From: Fennellomyces sp. T-0311
Taxonomy: Eukaryota > Mucoromycota > Mucoromycetes > Mucorales > Lichtheimiaceae
Direction of reading: 5' to 3'
Length of the DNA: 64,000 nt
Assembly: GCA_025266875.1 (NCBI GenBank)
Contig: JALLLT010000019.1
Span: 434,001-498,000 of the forward strand
Shown: positions 48,493 through 59,991 of the stretch, piece after piece
How the letters are laid out: the number at the start of each line of letters is the position of its first letter
Position numbering within the stretch: the stretch's first letter is position 1
Position numbers and translations under genes: made by a program
The notes under the pieces: generated by a model
Databases searched by the model: none
Told to the model about the DNA's origin: nothing
Seen by the model: only the letters and a program-made list of their open reading frames with translations

Positions 48493-50100
48493 CTATGGAA
48501 GAGTCAAATTTAAATCCGGGGTCAATAAAACACACACCAATCGATTTGTAGTGGTTGCCTTTCTTTTGTAACAACCGGATGAGCTATCAGTAGATGATAA
48601 TAGTAAAGCTGAAACGGTGCTCCAGACAATACAAGACATTCGGAACAATCCTCGATGAACGACAACCATGACCAATTCTTTTGGTTCCGAAATCGTGTTG
48701 ATCCATGCCCCGTTTTCTTCCTTAACGGGAAGAAAATGTGTTGCCTTCAATCCGTAATCTTGGGTATAGAGATTATGATCGTCCTGTGACACGCCTGCCG
48801 TCGAAGCAAACGTCATATGTATGGGACCAGATGCAGCGATCTGCAACAGCTCATCTCGATCAAGAACCACCAAAGGATGCGTAGGCAATCCATCCTCTGA
48901 ATTTCGACGGCAATCGTCGTTCATGGTAATCTTTTGAGGGCGCCCGCGTTTTTGATAGAAACGGGGACACAGCTGCAAGTCAGATGCAAAGATCTTTCGG
49001 TGACGGAGAGTCGGTGAAGTCAGGAAATGTAGGTTCAGATTCTTCCGGCATATGTGGTGTGTGCATACCACCATCACCTGTCCAAGACAGCAATCTAGGA
49101 TCTTTGGTTTCTCAAGCGGTGTGCCGAAGCATAGCACGGATAAGTCCTTTTGCGCCAAGAGACCGTAAAATTGAATCATCAGATCTAACATAGGCTGCTC
49201 ATAGCTGAATGTAATATCGGACTTGAGTTCCGGAAATATTTTGGCAAGCACAAAAATTCGATTGTGTGCCTTGCTGCTGGTTCGTATGCGTGCAAACCAT
49301 AAAGTCGTGCTGGCAGTCCAATCCACTGACTTGCTGCAGATATTCCAAATAAAGTATTCGGCATTCGAGTCATTCAGAGCATCTTTGCTGCTTACAATAT
49401 GGGGCCACATATGACGTTACCGCCGAGAAAAAGTATCGATCGAGACATGTATGCTTCTTCCAAAGTTCACGCGCGTTGGCTCCATTGACAATCAGGGATC
49501 ATATCGATATTAGCGTTGGAGGAGCGTTCCAATTCTGGGATCAGGGCATCCGTGCAGCGAGCATGTCGATAGACTAGATGCATTCGTTTGATTTCTCGTA
49601 TTTTTTCCTCTGGATCATCTTGGTTGATGCACATTTGGTCATACCATATGTAATGGACACCAAAATCTTCGGATATTTGCCGAATAAGGTCTTCAAACTT
49701 GACAAAGTCGGTGTGCTTCTTGCTTGTTTTTTTTGACTTTTCGACCCTTCCGGCTTGGCAGACGTTTGATATGTGACTATTTGGTGCTTTGGTTCATCTT
49801 TGATTTGATATTCTTCGTCATCAATCGTGATAATTTCTCCAGATCGGTTCCAGGAATATGGCAAGGGCCAGTATTCCTCACGTATATCGGTCCCAGAAAC
49901 GTGTGTCATCGGGTGTACGGACAAGCCAACTTGGTTTAAAGTCGGATTCTATCAGAATTTTAGGCGACTTCTCTTGGTCATAAAAGCAGTCGAAACACAC
50001 CTTCTTCTTCAGTATCTTCTGGAGGGACGCTCCGCGGTAGGCCAATATCACCATCTAAAGTGTATATTTCTCGTTGATTTCTCTAGTATACAATGTACAT
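48493..50100 (-). pseudogene. HET-domain-like pseudogene, copy 5
   Basis: The family signature is present but broken. The first-exon start reads MYIVY and then stops (TAG, 50083-50085) where the paralogs have I/V-R-N-Q. The core is recognisable as EYWPLPYSWNRSGEI and YIWYDQMCINQDDPEEKIRE. In the WTLEEAY block the Trp codon is TGA (49467-49469). A one-base deletion around 49412 shifts the frame inside FLGGNV. The rest continues in the new frame (RTSSKAHNRIFVLAKIFPEL, PLEKPKILDCCLGQ) and ends without the family's usual FDIK. At least two stops and a frameshift make this copy inactive. It preserves intact-copy order, so decay happened in place. Confidence 0.85.
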
Positions 50101-50674
50101 CTGTAACGATTAACAGTTGCAAAAAGTACTTATTATGTTAAAAAATGCTAATTAAAAGTCTGTTAAAAACAATAAAAAGTTAAAATAGAAACAAAGATTC
50201 ATAAGTGTGTGCAAGCGCCAGCATGTTAAAGTTGGATTCGTATTACCACACACTTGTGATATCAATCGGTAGTGTGTATTTGGGGCTTTGGTCTTCAAGC
50301 GATCGGACTATTTGTCTTCACGTACGACCTATAGCGGGGATACTGGTCCGAATGGATATGCCTATGGAACAGGCGAATTACTAAATATTGTTAACCGGAA
50401 CGTATTCAAAAGAAGCTGCTGCAAATGTGTCTTCACTGAAACGAATACAAAGGTATACGTAGTAGCAGATCGATTATAGATAAAATGTTGCTTTGTACGT
50501 GATCCACAGTGATCATTATGAACCATAATATTTTAACCGTCTCATAAACACTCTATTACAAGTTGGATACACTGTAGTACTGTTTCTCAGCGGCTAGTGA
50601 TAGATTAAAGAGTTACCATATGATATATGTGCCAGGGTGTTGTATTTGGACTACGAAAAACATAAAAAAGCTAG

Positions 50675-51400
50675 GTGGCTTTCGATAAACGATGGTTCGA
50701 TATCCAAGATTCCGGAAGAAAGGCGCGGGAGTTTGGTCACTACATGTGCCGCTTGACTGCTCGCGGCAGGCCAATATCAAGAGACACTATAGACGAAGTT
50801 GTCGAGGAGTGTCCCAATATCTACTCGATGGAGTTCATCCGGGACGACATGTCTTGTGGACGGATGACTGGATGAATGAATATCTTTGAGAGCATACCCC
50901 CGTTCCACAAGCCATCGTATCTTATGCTAGCGTTCAATTCGTTTCCATTCACAAATCTGGTTCTGCGACATGAAGTATGCGGTCAACATTATAACTTTGC
51001 CAATCTGGTTCGGATAGCAAAACTACGGCAGCTCAACAAAAGGAAGCAAGCTTACTACCATCATGGACTGGCATAAATGGAACTCATATACCTGAGTTTG
51101 ATAAAGACTTCAAGGATCCAATAGTGCTGCCTGATTACGTACACAGTTACCGAAGATTGTACGTGCGTAACTTCCAATTACATTACGGTCGACATAAAGC
51201 CTGCCTTGTCGGCAGAAATCCCTGCTGAACTGATTATTAGGCCTTGTTCAACGATTGACAGAACATCTATATTGGGACGAGACGTTGTGGATGATCGCAG
51301 AAGGCGTGAAGCTATTAAGTATAGATCATACAAATACAGAAAACTACGGAGGTTCGTCTGTGCAGAATCATGGCCTATTTGGCGTTGTACATACAAAAAA
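50675..51400 (+). pseudogene. Possible decayed F-box/LRR-like ORF
   Basis: A frame interrupted by a TGA at 50873-50875 reads SRDTIDEVVEECPNIYSMEF then MNIFESIPPFHKPSYLMLAF. The CPN-I-x-S-M-E pattern resembles LRR F-box proteins of these fungi, as in the remnant at 42-43 kb. More fragments follow to about 51400 in other frames. Weak evidence; it could be unrelated sequence. Confidence 0.25.
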
Positions 51401-52710
51401 ATTTCTGATGTTTATTGGCGAGCAAAAGATCTTATTCCGCTACCAAAGCAACAACGAGAAAAAAAGCTATGGGTTACCACTATAAGCGACGCGCGTCTTG
51501 TCCTTGTCAGTAAATGTTGAATTGTTGACAATAGGTTATCAGGTGAAACCTACGCTTACAGAAGCTGTTCGGAATATATTATCCTTTATGGGACTATACG
51601 CTCGTACACGAAAATATTAATTAAATTCCTTTCGTTACATCTACTCCGTTATTACAACGAACAAGCATTATTACGAGCAGATTGCTGTGCAGGATAAACT
51701 TTGACCAGTTAGTGAGATCCAAAAAAGCATTTGAAATAAAGTAAATAGCGTAATAATAGGAAATTTTTTGCACTTCCCATATGCGAAAGGCAACCGTAGA
51801 AAGAGCTTGTCCTATCATCGATAAACAGCGGTAATCGTTGTGGTAAAGACGCTTGGCAATGATATGGAAGATCGCATCGGACACAAGTTAAAGTTGATGG
51901 GTTTATTTATGGTGCACGTAACTGGATCAAGTAGCGCACAAAACAAAAGAGCGATTTGGACTACCTTGTGCAACACCGCGTGTGTTCGGCATGGACATGT
52001 TTGCATGATATTTAGGTCAAATAATGATGTGCTCTTGGATTCTTCCAATATTGAACACTTGAAAAAAAAGGCAGAGCAGCAACTGTTGACTTATCGTTCA
52101 ACTTTTCTATAACTGGCATTGCTTAGCAGGCTATATGCTAAACTCCTATGAAGCGCATGAACTGCCTCGTACTGCAGCAAAAGACCCACAGTGAAACGTA
52201 TTATGGTAAATACGCTGCAGTCGCCTCGTTTGTAGCTATACCATGCATACAGCCCGTGTTTTCCAACCACTGTAATATTCTCTGCGTCAGCGTTCAACGT
52301 TTTCAGCAAGTGTCAGGTTCATTCGTTGATCTGGCACATTATCGTACTGATTGTATTGAAATCGTACCTGATTGTGTCCTTTTTTTCGTGTCCATTCCAG
52401 ATGCTTCGCATTTGTCTCGTACACCATGAATCCCGCGTCTCTTCCACTTCCCAAACCAGCCCATTGCCATAGTTTTCAAATAAACCAGCTTTTTTTATTA
52501 GTTATTTTTACTGCTAAACTACACTCACCTGTTATTCATTTTTCTGGTATATAACCCACCTCCAACTTTTGCAGGAACGTTCTCAGAGTCGTCATTATGC
52601 TAATTCCAGTCGCAGATTGGCTAATGGAGCAGCGATCTTGGCCATAAAACCATTTTTTCGCGTATTTGCAGCACGGTATCAATTTTGAAAACCAGTCCTA
52701 GCGAAAAGGG
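51401..52710. other. Intergenic region without supported genes
   Basis: Short ORFs on both strands (for example 51840-52112 plus), none recognised. Confidence 0.4.
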
Positions 52711-52836
52711 TCGGTTATAGCTCAGATGGCAGCGCGCCGCACTACTACCCGGTGGGGCGCGTGTTCGAATCTGAGCCAATGACCGACTGGCTCCTGTGGG
52801 GGTAGCAGGAGGGTGGTGGTGGGCAACTTTTTTTTT
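52711..52836 (+). ncRNA. Pol III-type tRNA-like element (SINE-like)
   Basis: The 76 nt at 52711-52786 contain a good A box (TATAGCTCAGATGGC) and B box (GTTCGAATCTG). Their ends pair as a 7-bp acceptor-like stem (TCGGTTA with TGACCGA). The T-arm is not regular: 9 nt instead of 5 separate the B-box loop from the end, and the anticodon arm has a 9-nt loop, so it is not a standard tRNA. The whole unit also folds as an imperfect hairpin (CTCAG at 52721 with CTGAG at 52771). Nine T (52828-52836) follow at a suitable distance to end Pol III transcription. A tRNA-derived SINE or a degenerate tRNA gene are the main options. It overlaps a minus-strand ORF (52621-52953) that I do not credit. Confidence 0.45.
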
Positions 52837-53384
52837 ATCTAGAATTCGTGTTAATTCTTTTTCCGTGACGAATGCTGTACCTTTACGCAATACGACAGGC
52901 GTCCAGATATGGTCCAGAAAAAGAAGAGTGCCATTTGGGTCATTTTTGGCCATGGTGCATGCATTTTATTCATCTGCCAGACAGCACTTCAATCCACCTC
53001 AGCAAAGGGTATTCTTGCTCGACATTTGTATTCTAAAGATAAATAAACTTCCTGTCAGCAACCAGGTCAACAAAATGAAAGCCATCTGGCTGATGGGAAA
53101 ATACATACGTATGCATTGGTGCAAGATGGCGCTGATGGTGCGGATGAGCACGTGCCCGGCCTCAATCAGAGTAAAGTATCTGTGGCAGTATCGTCTCCAT
53201 GGGTTGTGCGTCCAAACAAACGGCTACTATTGCATGGAAAGAGCTTTGTTGCGAAGGAAACGGTGTGTCCCAAAGAAAAACATTTTGTTGGAAAGAAAAC
53301 TGCTTGTTGCCTAGCAACCCCGGTCGAAAAATTTGTCGCCGAGCTGGTCCAATCATTGCGGCGTATTTTGGCGCTGATGCAGGT

Positions 53385-53398
53385 ACCTGGTGACACAA
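53385..53398 (+). repeat. Target-site duplication, left copy (ACCTGGTGACACAA)
   Basis: Exact 14-bp copy of 54383-54396, flanking the LINE fragment. Confidence 0.85.
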
Positions 53399-54382
53399 GG
53401 CATGTCCTCGTTCAATAACCTGTTTGCCACAGCAGACAAACTTGGCCTACAACCAACTTTGGAAACTTTGATCCGGGGATCATCTACGAATTACCAAATC
53501 CGAGTTATATGTCCCGATCTGCCACGCACCGACTCTTCTGGAAGATACATCCCTTCGCATACGATCTTAGTCAAAGATGCGCTTTACTACAATACGGCTT
53601 TAGAATGCTTCTGGCACCGGCAACCAGGTTTACGCTCGTCCAAGGACCGCCTGACAACCAAGTTTCTCGCAAGGCTGACCGAAGGCACATGCGCCATCAT
53701 TACCCACTACGAACATTTTTTGGAATGCACGGCAGTCCGTTCTCGCCAGGTTCTTGCTGTATTTTCCGCTCAAATCTACTACTCAAGCCTACTCTCCGAT
53801 CCAGCAACCGTCCCCCTTTCATCACACTTCCACAAGAGTACCCACGAGCACCTAAATCAGTTTTGTCTGCTTTCTGGCGTGCAAACTTCCCTCACCATGC
53901 CCACACTATTGTGTAGCGGGCTTATCATCGCAAACTCCCTACGCGATCAAGACTACAAGGACCCAATATTCAGTTTGCTCTGGACCGTCGGTGCCCAATC
54001 AGTGGCCAAGTGGAAACGGATAGACATTTTGTGTGGGACTGCCCGGTAAAACAAACGGTTTGGCGTACGGTGGCCCGACGTTTTCTGGACCAACCCTCTT
54101 TGCTTTCATTTGAGCACTTCAGGATCAATCCCACCAACAAATTACTAGTCTCCGGCATTCAAGGCGTCTCCTTCGAAATGGTAATGGCATGTACCTTCCT
54201 CGCGATATGGCAAGCACACTGGCGTTACGTTCTCGACAATAGCACCTTTTGGCCAAATGGCGTCGTCGCCAAAGTCATCCGCCAAGTCAAGAGGATAGAA
54301 TCCGAACATAGATTATAGTTGTTAGTATCACCAATGCGCCCTCTTGTTTGGGCGCTCTGAATAAACAAATGTCTGCAAAAAA
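53399..54382 (+). mobile_element. 5'-truncated non-LTR retrotransposon (LINE)
   Basis: About 0.98 kb between perfect 14-bp direct repeats, ending in an A-rich tail after AATAAACAAATG. The 3' half encodes the end of a LINE reverse-transcriptase protein: SVLSAFWRANFPHHAHTIV, a stop at 53917-53919 (TAG for Trp), RAYHRKLPTRSRLQG and the zinc-knuckle-type end CPISGQVETDRHFVWDCP, then VWRTVARRFL and WQAHWRYVL. The 5' part is in mixed frames. Truncation at the 5' end plus a target-site duplication is typical of target-primed reverse transcription. The element is dead, and its single nonsense change in an otherwise readable 3' end suggests moderate age. Confidence 0.85.
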
Positions 54383-54396
54383 ACCTGGTGACACAA
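54383..54396 (+). repeat. Target-site duplication, right copy (ACCTGGTGACACAA)
   Basis: Exact copy of 53385-53398, directly after the A-rich LINE tail. Confidence 0.85.
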
Positions 54397-55218
54397 TTCA
54401 CTTGACAACCGCGAGTTCGTCTTTCGCTGAGCGCTTGCCTAGGGGAAGTGATGTGGCTGCTTTGAATCTTACAAAGGTACATACTGTATTTCTATCGATT
54501 CGCTCGATGGCTGTCACTGGCTATGGTATCCAACGGTCACACTTGTATTGCACGAACCTAATTAACTCGACGATGCCCTTGTCGTGAGTACGTACTGACA
54601 ACGTTCGAGTAAAATTAACCATCCAGTTGATTCGGAAACTATAGCGATCATTTTGACCCATCAGATTTTATGCAGGATTTGGCACGCTCTACGAAAGATC
54701 TCATGCACTATTTCATTGCGGACAAGTTCACCGTGATGGATGAATGATAATACATCGATATGTGCTTTATACGAACTACTGTTCACAATGCAAGAATGGC
54801 TCGTCAGACCACAGACAGAACATGGATCCTCTCAGCATACAGTAACTTTGGATTGAGATATATTTAGAACGAAACATAAAAGTACATGCATTTTAATGTA
54901 ATAAGATGGGAGAAACAGTTGCTTTAATGTACAGATGGGCCATGATGATATTTTGGAGAAGAAATATGCGCTTTGTTGACATAAGCAGCAAGAAGGAAGA
55001 AATGTTGCTTTGGCCCGTAAATAAGAGGTCTCGATCGTTATGTGTGTCAAATGGTAATCTTGTGCGCTTGACCTATACATATACCGTCATCAATAAGAAG
55101 ACATACGACTTGAAGCTGAAATTACCGATAGAAGAACAGTCTGGACCGTCGCCTATACGCGTGTGTATATGCTGGATCCACATCAACAACTCTACCTTAC
55201 TGCATCACAGGAATATCC

Positions 55219-57100
55219 TCAGGCCACAACGTCTCAGACATGTCCCTACGACCCATCAAGGATGTGGAACAAGGTACGACCAGGGGTGCGGATTCAACAA
55301 AAAGCTCCTCCGGCCCATTAGGCTTCTTCACAGCAACTGTTCAGGCGAGTGTTCGCTGGAACCATGCAGAAAGAGGTGCCACCTCAGGCGAGCCGAGAGG
55401 CCCTCTCCCTCAGACAAACGAACAAAAAAAGGAAGAATTAGAACAACCCGTGAGAAACGTTCGAGTGCTTTTACCTGATTGTCGCAATGGAAGCACGGCC
55501 TTGGAAGCTGGAACGTCTTCCATGTCTGGCTCGCCATGCACTTCAAGCTTTCGGGGGGCTCGCTGGGCCACCACTTCAGCCAATCCGAAGACCACTTCCA
55601 TGATGACCAGAACGGGAGGGACCGGTTTGCAAGCCCACATATATGACCGCGCTCTCACACGGCATGCCGCAAGCAGGGACGTGGTGTGCACTGTCCATGA
55701 CTACTCGCCGGGCCGAATTTTCGTTGTGGAAGCAGAGCCGCTGGTTGAACAGACGGACATGGTAGAACGGTTGAAGCAACCAAGGCAAACGCTGAAGAAG
55801 TTGACAGGGCCAGGCTGCCTCAGGTCACAACGTTACAGCAAATCCTAGCCATTTGCCTGTTGAGAGAGCAAAGCGGAAGAGGTACGACCAGGGGTCCACA
55901 ACTGAGCCTATATTGTTCAACTGGCGATCCGAAGATCACTCTGAGAAAGCAAAGCACGGCCCTCCGTGTGTGCGCCATTAGGCTCACCTCGTGTCAACTT
56001 CGCAGCGCTGTCCCCGAAAGAACTCTATGTTAGTAGTTATACCTGGCACCATTGGGGATTGGGGGGACACACTCCTGCGCAAAGAAATGGAGTGAGCGAT
56101 TGGAAACAACTACGAAGTGCTGAATTACTTACGGAATGGCCACAACAAGCGGCGCCAACACCTCGAACAATGTGCCTGGTGACAATGCTCGCGCGACAAT
56201 AAAGCACCTTTCCAAACAAAAAGCGGACGATCAGCAAGCGGCGGCAGAGAGAAGGCACGATTACTTACCTGGTCGACAAAATGAAGGCGCTGGAAACAAG
56301 AGTTGACACGACTGCAGCAGGCGCGCGCAGGATTATGAAATTCAGCCGGGATTTCAAAGCTGCTACAGTGCGGTATCATCGTCTGGCAAGTCATCGAAGC
56401 TGATTGATGGATGGATATAAGAACGACGTTGACTGGGCTTCTTTGGTGAACAACTCATCTCGCATTTGTTTAAAACTGAGAGACGACGGCACCCTTGGAT
56501 GGTCATGAACCGGGAGGAAAACAGGCAGAGCAAACACAGCTTGATAGGTCATAATGCTGCGCCAGGCCACAACGTTCTCAGACACATCCATCAGTCCAAG
56601 ACAGTGGATGAGGTATGACCCACCCGCAGCGACCTTTCAGCGTGTTACTCTGCCAGGACGGGCAAGAAGACTATGAAAAGAAATAGCTTAGAAAGACCCG
56701 AAGAAACCAGCTGGTGACTTTTACCTGACTGATGCAGTGGAAGAGATGGATGCTATGATGCTGTCCCTCCAGTGGCCAACCTCCGGCGGCTAAAGTTCAC
56801 GCTTCTCAGCGGCCGTGCTAGGATACCATGTCTGCCAGTCCGAAAACCAGCTCCATGGCAGCCGTTAGGGAGGGAACTGATCGAATGCCGAAGCAAACAT
56901 ACATGAATATCACCTTATGGGACCACACAACCAGCCGGAAGCGCTTCGTAGGTACGGTGCCTACCATGCTAGGCTCAGAAAACCGTACTAGCCAAGGACA
57001 AGACTCTTCTCATGGACTCAAGTTAATCATGAAAAGATGCATCACTAGCGGGTCGGATGTCCAGCGGGTCGCAATGCAAGCACGCGTTACTGTGACAAAC
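55219..57100. repeat. Diverged tandem duplication, unit about 1.25-1.34 kb
   Basis: Several short words recur in order. CAGGCCACAACGT..CTCAGACA occurs at about 55219 and 56563, TTTACCTGA.TG at about 55472 and 56722, and a stretch with ACCA-CTTCCATG at about 55593 and ACCAGCTCCATG at about 56842. A related CAGGTCACAACGTTAC...AGGTACGACCAGGGGT also appears at 55818-55900. The region is GC-richer than its flanks, and every frame is interrupted. I could not assign it to an element class; an old repeat or decayed gene family are both possible. Confidence 0.4.
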
Positions 57101-58526
57101 TCGTGAGATCCACCAAAGAGTGGGAGAGCTGCAAAGACCAGGAATGAATGGAACAAAAATGAGCGATTGCTTGCAGTGAACAGCGCAGACTTGACTTACC
57201 AAAAAGAAACACAGAGTTCACGGTCAAAACTAGAAAGACCAAAATGAGGGAAACCAGAATCAAAGGAAGCCTGACAAAAAACAAACAAAGGATCGATTAG
57301 AGGAAACTGTGCCTGTTTGACTTACGTGCAGTGGACCAACTGTAGAGTTCGCGAGAAAGATTGACTCGCCCAAAACAGTGGCTTTTGGTTATTCATGCCT
57401 GCCTTCGACTTTGAAATGCCGCCCTTCCATTAGTTGAGCTCGCCAACACTGCAAGGAACGAGCGAAGGAAGGCCAAGACGTGTAAAGTGCCTGGGAGGAG
57501 TCCTCGTACGACTTGGGCGGTTCTACTCTTTGCTGTCATGCCGACTAAAGTCCGTCCAACGACGCACAGACATCCTGTTTCAGACAAGATCACGTCTCCG
57601 CTTCAAGTGGCTTTCGGTGTTTGCGTAGTTGGCACGGCAGATGAAAATCAAGCAACAGCTACACCGTAACTTTGTGGCTGGATGGAACCTGAATTTTTAG
57701 CCACTATTTAAACGGATAAAGGTAGTTCTCTGATTTCTTCTGGAATACTCAACAAGCTCGTGTGTTTGGACCGGGAAGCTGTACAAATCTTAGATGTAGC
57801 CTAAGCATTCCCGCTCAGAGTTGGTGGGAACGATAATAAAGGCTAATCGAACCTGAGCGAAGTGAAAGATAGACATTTTGGTTACCGAAGTGAAACGACC
57901 ACAGGTGAAATAATAGAAGATATTTCCTATCGGATAACACATATCGATTCAACATCATCACGAAGCGTACTTACATAGGAAATTGTCTACACGGGTTAAG
58001 GATTACATCGTACGTGTGAGCGAATGAGGTAAACTCAAGAGGGCATGGATCTGGCGCTAGTACAGCGATGGGGTCTTTAAACTGCGGGGCAGATGTCAAA
58101 GACATCACAGATTCGCACGATCAGAACAAAGGAAAGGATAATATACGTACGTCCTCCATTCGATCAAACGATTCTGAAGACGTAACGCTATCTAAACTTC
58201 CATCGCTGACTCAATACACAAAAAGATATAAAAGCATACAGCCTTGCATTCAGTAAAGCATACACGAAACTTCAAAGATACTTTTCTTAGTTTCTTTTAT
58301 TCTTTGTACAGTTTGCTCCACCTCACCGCATAATCTTCACAGCAGCAGTATAAACAGCTCTGAAGAATCCTTGATGAATACATATGCAAGACACAAGAGC
58401 TAAATCGATGCAAAACAAATCCAAGGCGTCAGCACATAAACTAGAAAGCATCATATCGATCTAGAAAAAATGGCATCAAGAAGTAGAAAGAAATTGATAT
58501 TACTGTGGGGACTTGTACTACAGCTG
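57101..58526. other. Region between the duplication and the MULE fragment
   Basis: No recognisable gene. TATA-like words occur near 58227, but no ORF follows. Confidence 0.4.
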
Positions 58527-59799
58527 TCAGCTACCAAATGTTCTCTGACACGAGTATTCCTGATGAATTAATACATACCTTCCAAGGTAGCCATTCAAGT
58601 AGTTTCCATTTGGTATTTCTTTGGTGGCCTCGTAGTACTTGCTTTTCGCTGCTTGAAAGTCAGTCAAGCTTCGCGCATACAACATTCCACCCACAGCAGA
58701 TACAAAGCCGTTCTTGGCGGTTTTGTCTATGCCATTTGGTAGCTTTTTCTCGAAATTCATTTGCACATGCCATGAACACAGAGAACGAGGAACTGACGGG
58801 AAAACGCGCTTGAGAGCGGAACGGAGTGATCGATCATTATCCGCGACAAATACTCCCGGCATACATGGCTCTTTTGCTGCATCATAAATGACTGTTTTCA
58901 AGCAGTTCACCATCCAAGCGTACGTATCCGTTTGTTCGTTGTTCACAAGCGCATAGCCGATAAGGAAACTGCGTAGGGAGTCGGTGCTATCGTCAGTGAC
59001 CAAATTGTCGACACCAACAGCTTGCACAAGTGGAACACTGGATATGTTCGTCTTATAGGTTGCATCGATAATTACAACTTCCGGAAACCGTTGAGCTTTG
59101 ACGATCGCACCTTCATGAGCGACAAATAATTGACATAGTTCACCTTCGTCTGTCAACTCGTATTGATAGATGTATCTTCCAGTTCTGAGGGATCTGTCGA
59201 TGCTCGTGAACTGGTTGTCACGGTCCTTTTGGGATTTTGGATCCTTCCAGAACCTTTCGAATGTCCCGAGGGATCGTCGTCGTCGTAGGATCGTTGCCAC
59301 GAGTAATTCCTTGCTTTCTGGCTTCAGAGAAAATGTGAGGGTCAGTGCGTTCATCTTCGGTACGACAGGTATGTTGCAAATTGATTTTCGACGAGTGCAT
59401 GACGAAAGTCCATTTGGCACAGTCCTTACCCTTCGACACGTAAACAAGGTATGGGCAGCCAATGCGAACATTTTTTGTTTCATGTCTAGACTTTATGACA
59501 TCGTTTGTACACGTGTAGTGCGTCGTAGGTCCAACATCTTGGGCTTCGGTCGTGTTTGAGTCAATTGCCTCATTGCTCACAATTGGGGCGCTGTTGTTCT
59601 TGGAGCTGGATCTATGTGGTCCATACTCGCCACCCTGCTTACACTTGAAGTAGCAATATTGGGTACCATTGCTTTCGGTTCCGCTTGATGCAACTACGAC
59701 GCCTCCTTTGTATCCTTTAGCGCACAAATACTCATTGAGCTTTGCTCTCAACTGGTCGCGAGTATCAGCGGTTTCGTTGTAGATAGCGTCGTGGTTCAT
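58527..59799 (-). mobile_element. Mutator-like (MULE) transposase, truncated and frameshifted
   Basis: The 5' part (MNHDAIYNETADTRDQLRAK) has a FAR1/GCM-like zinc-binding N-terminus with spaced Cys/His (CYFKCKQGG, CTND, GCPY, LQHTC). The frame shifts near 59222 (CCCAAAAGG), after which the MULE catalytic domain reads YELTDEGELCQLFVAHEGAI, VVIIDATYKTN (first catalytic Asp), PGVFVADNDRSL (second), and RSLCSWHVQMNFEKKLP. The sequence stops soon after GNYLNGYLG, before the catalytic Glu and SWIM zinc finger normally found downstream, so the copy is cut short. A one-base indel is the simplest explanation for the shift. No terminal inverted repeats were found by eye. Confidence 0.8.
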
Positions 59800-59991
59800 A
59801 GTCAATGCTACAATGCTATACTAGTGCTTAACTCAAGTAAATGACAGATGTCACTATTTCACAATAGGTGCACAATTCACGAATTGGGCGAAGGATTACG
59901 GTAACCAAGCTTATAAGTTTCGTAATGAAAAGAAGTGGAAGAAGCAAAACACAACCAACGAAAAACTTTATACTTAGTGTCAGCGCCTGAA

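Larger units (their letters stand above)
53116..54587 (+). pseudogene. Unrecognised ORF interrupted by the LINE insertion
   Basis: An open frame from 53116 (VSVAVSSPWVVRPNKRLLLH, then VEKFVAELVQSLRRILAL) reaches the insertion at the residues PGDT and resumes on the far side in the same frame as PGDTIHLTTASSSFAERLPR, then NLTKVHTVFLSIR. The duplicated 14 bp sits at the join, so the two halves were one ORF before insertion. I do not recognise the protein. It could be noncoding chance, but the matching frame on both sides favours a real former gene. Confidence 0.35.

Noticed and set aside
52711..52786. Standard tRNA gene
   Set aside because: The T-arm spacing and anticodon arm do not fit a cloverleaf, so I call it tRNA-like only.
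52621..52953. 110-aa minus-strand ORF
   Set aside because: It overlaps the tRNA-like element and its T9 run, has no recognisable domain and is best explained as chance.
53390..54049. 219-aa plus-strand ORF inside the LINE
   Set aside because: At least its 3' half is a shadow of the LINE frame, which carries the zinc-knuckle residues. The ORF also begins inside the left target-site duplication.
55240..55848. 202-aa plus-strand ORF in the duplicated region
   Set aside because: Overlapping frames are equally open, composition is low in information and the second repeat unit does not keep the frame.
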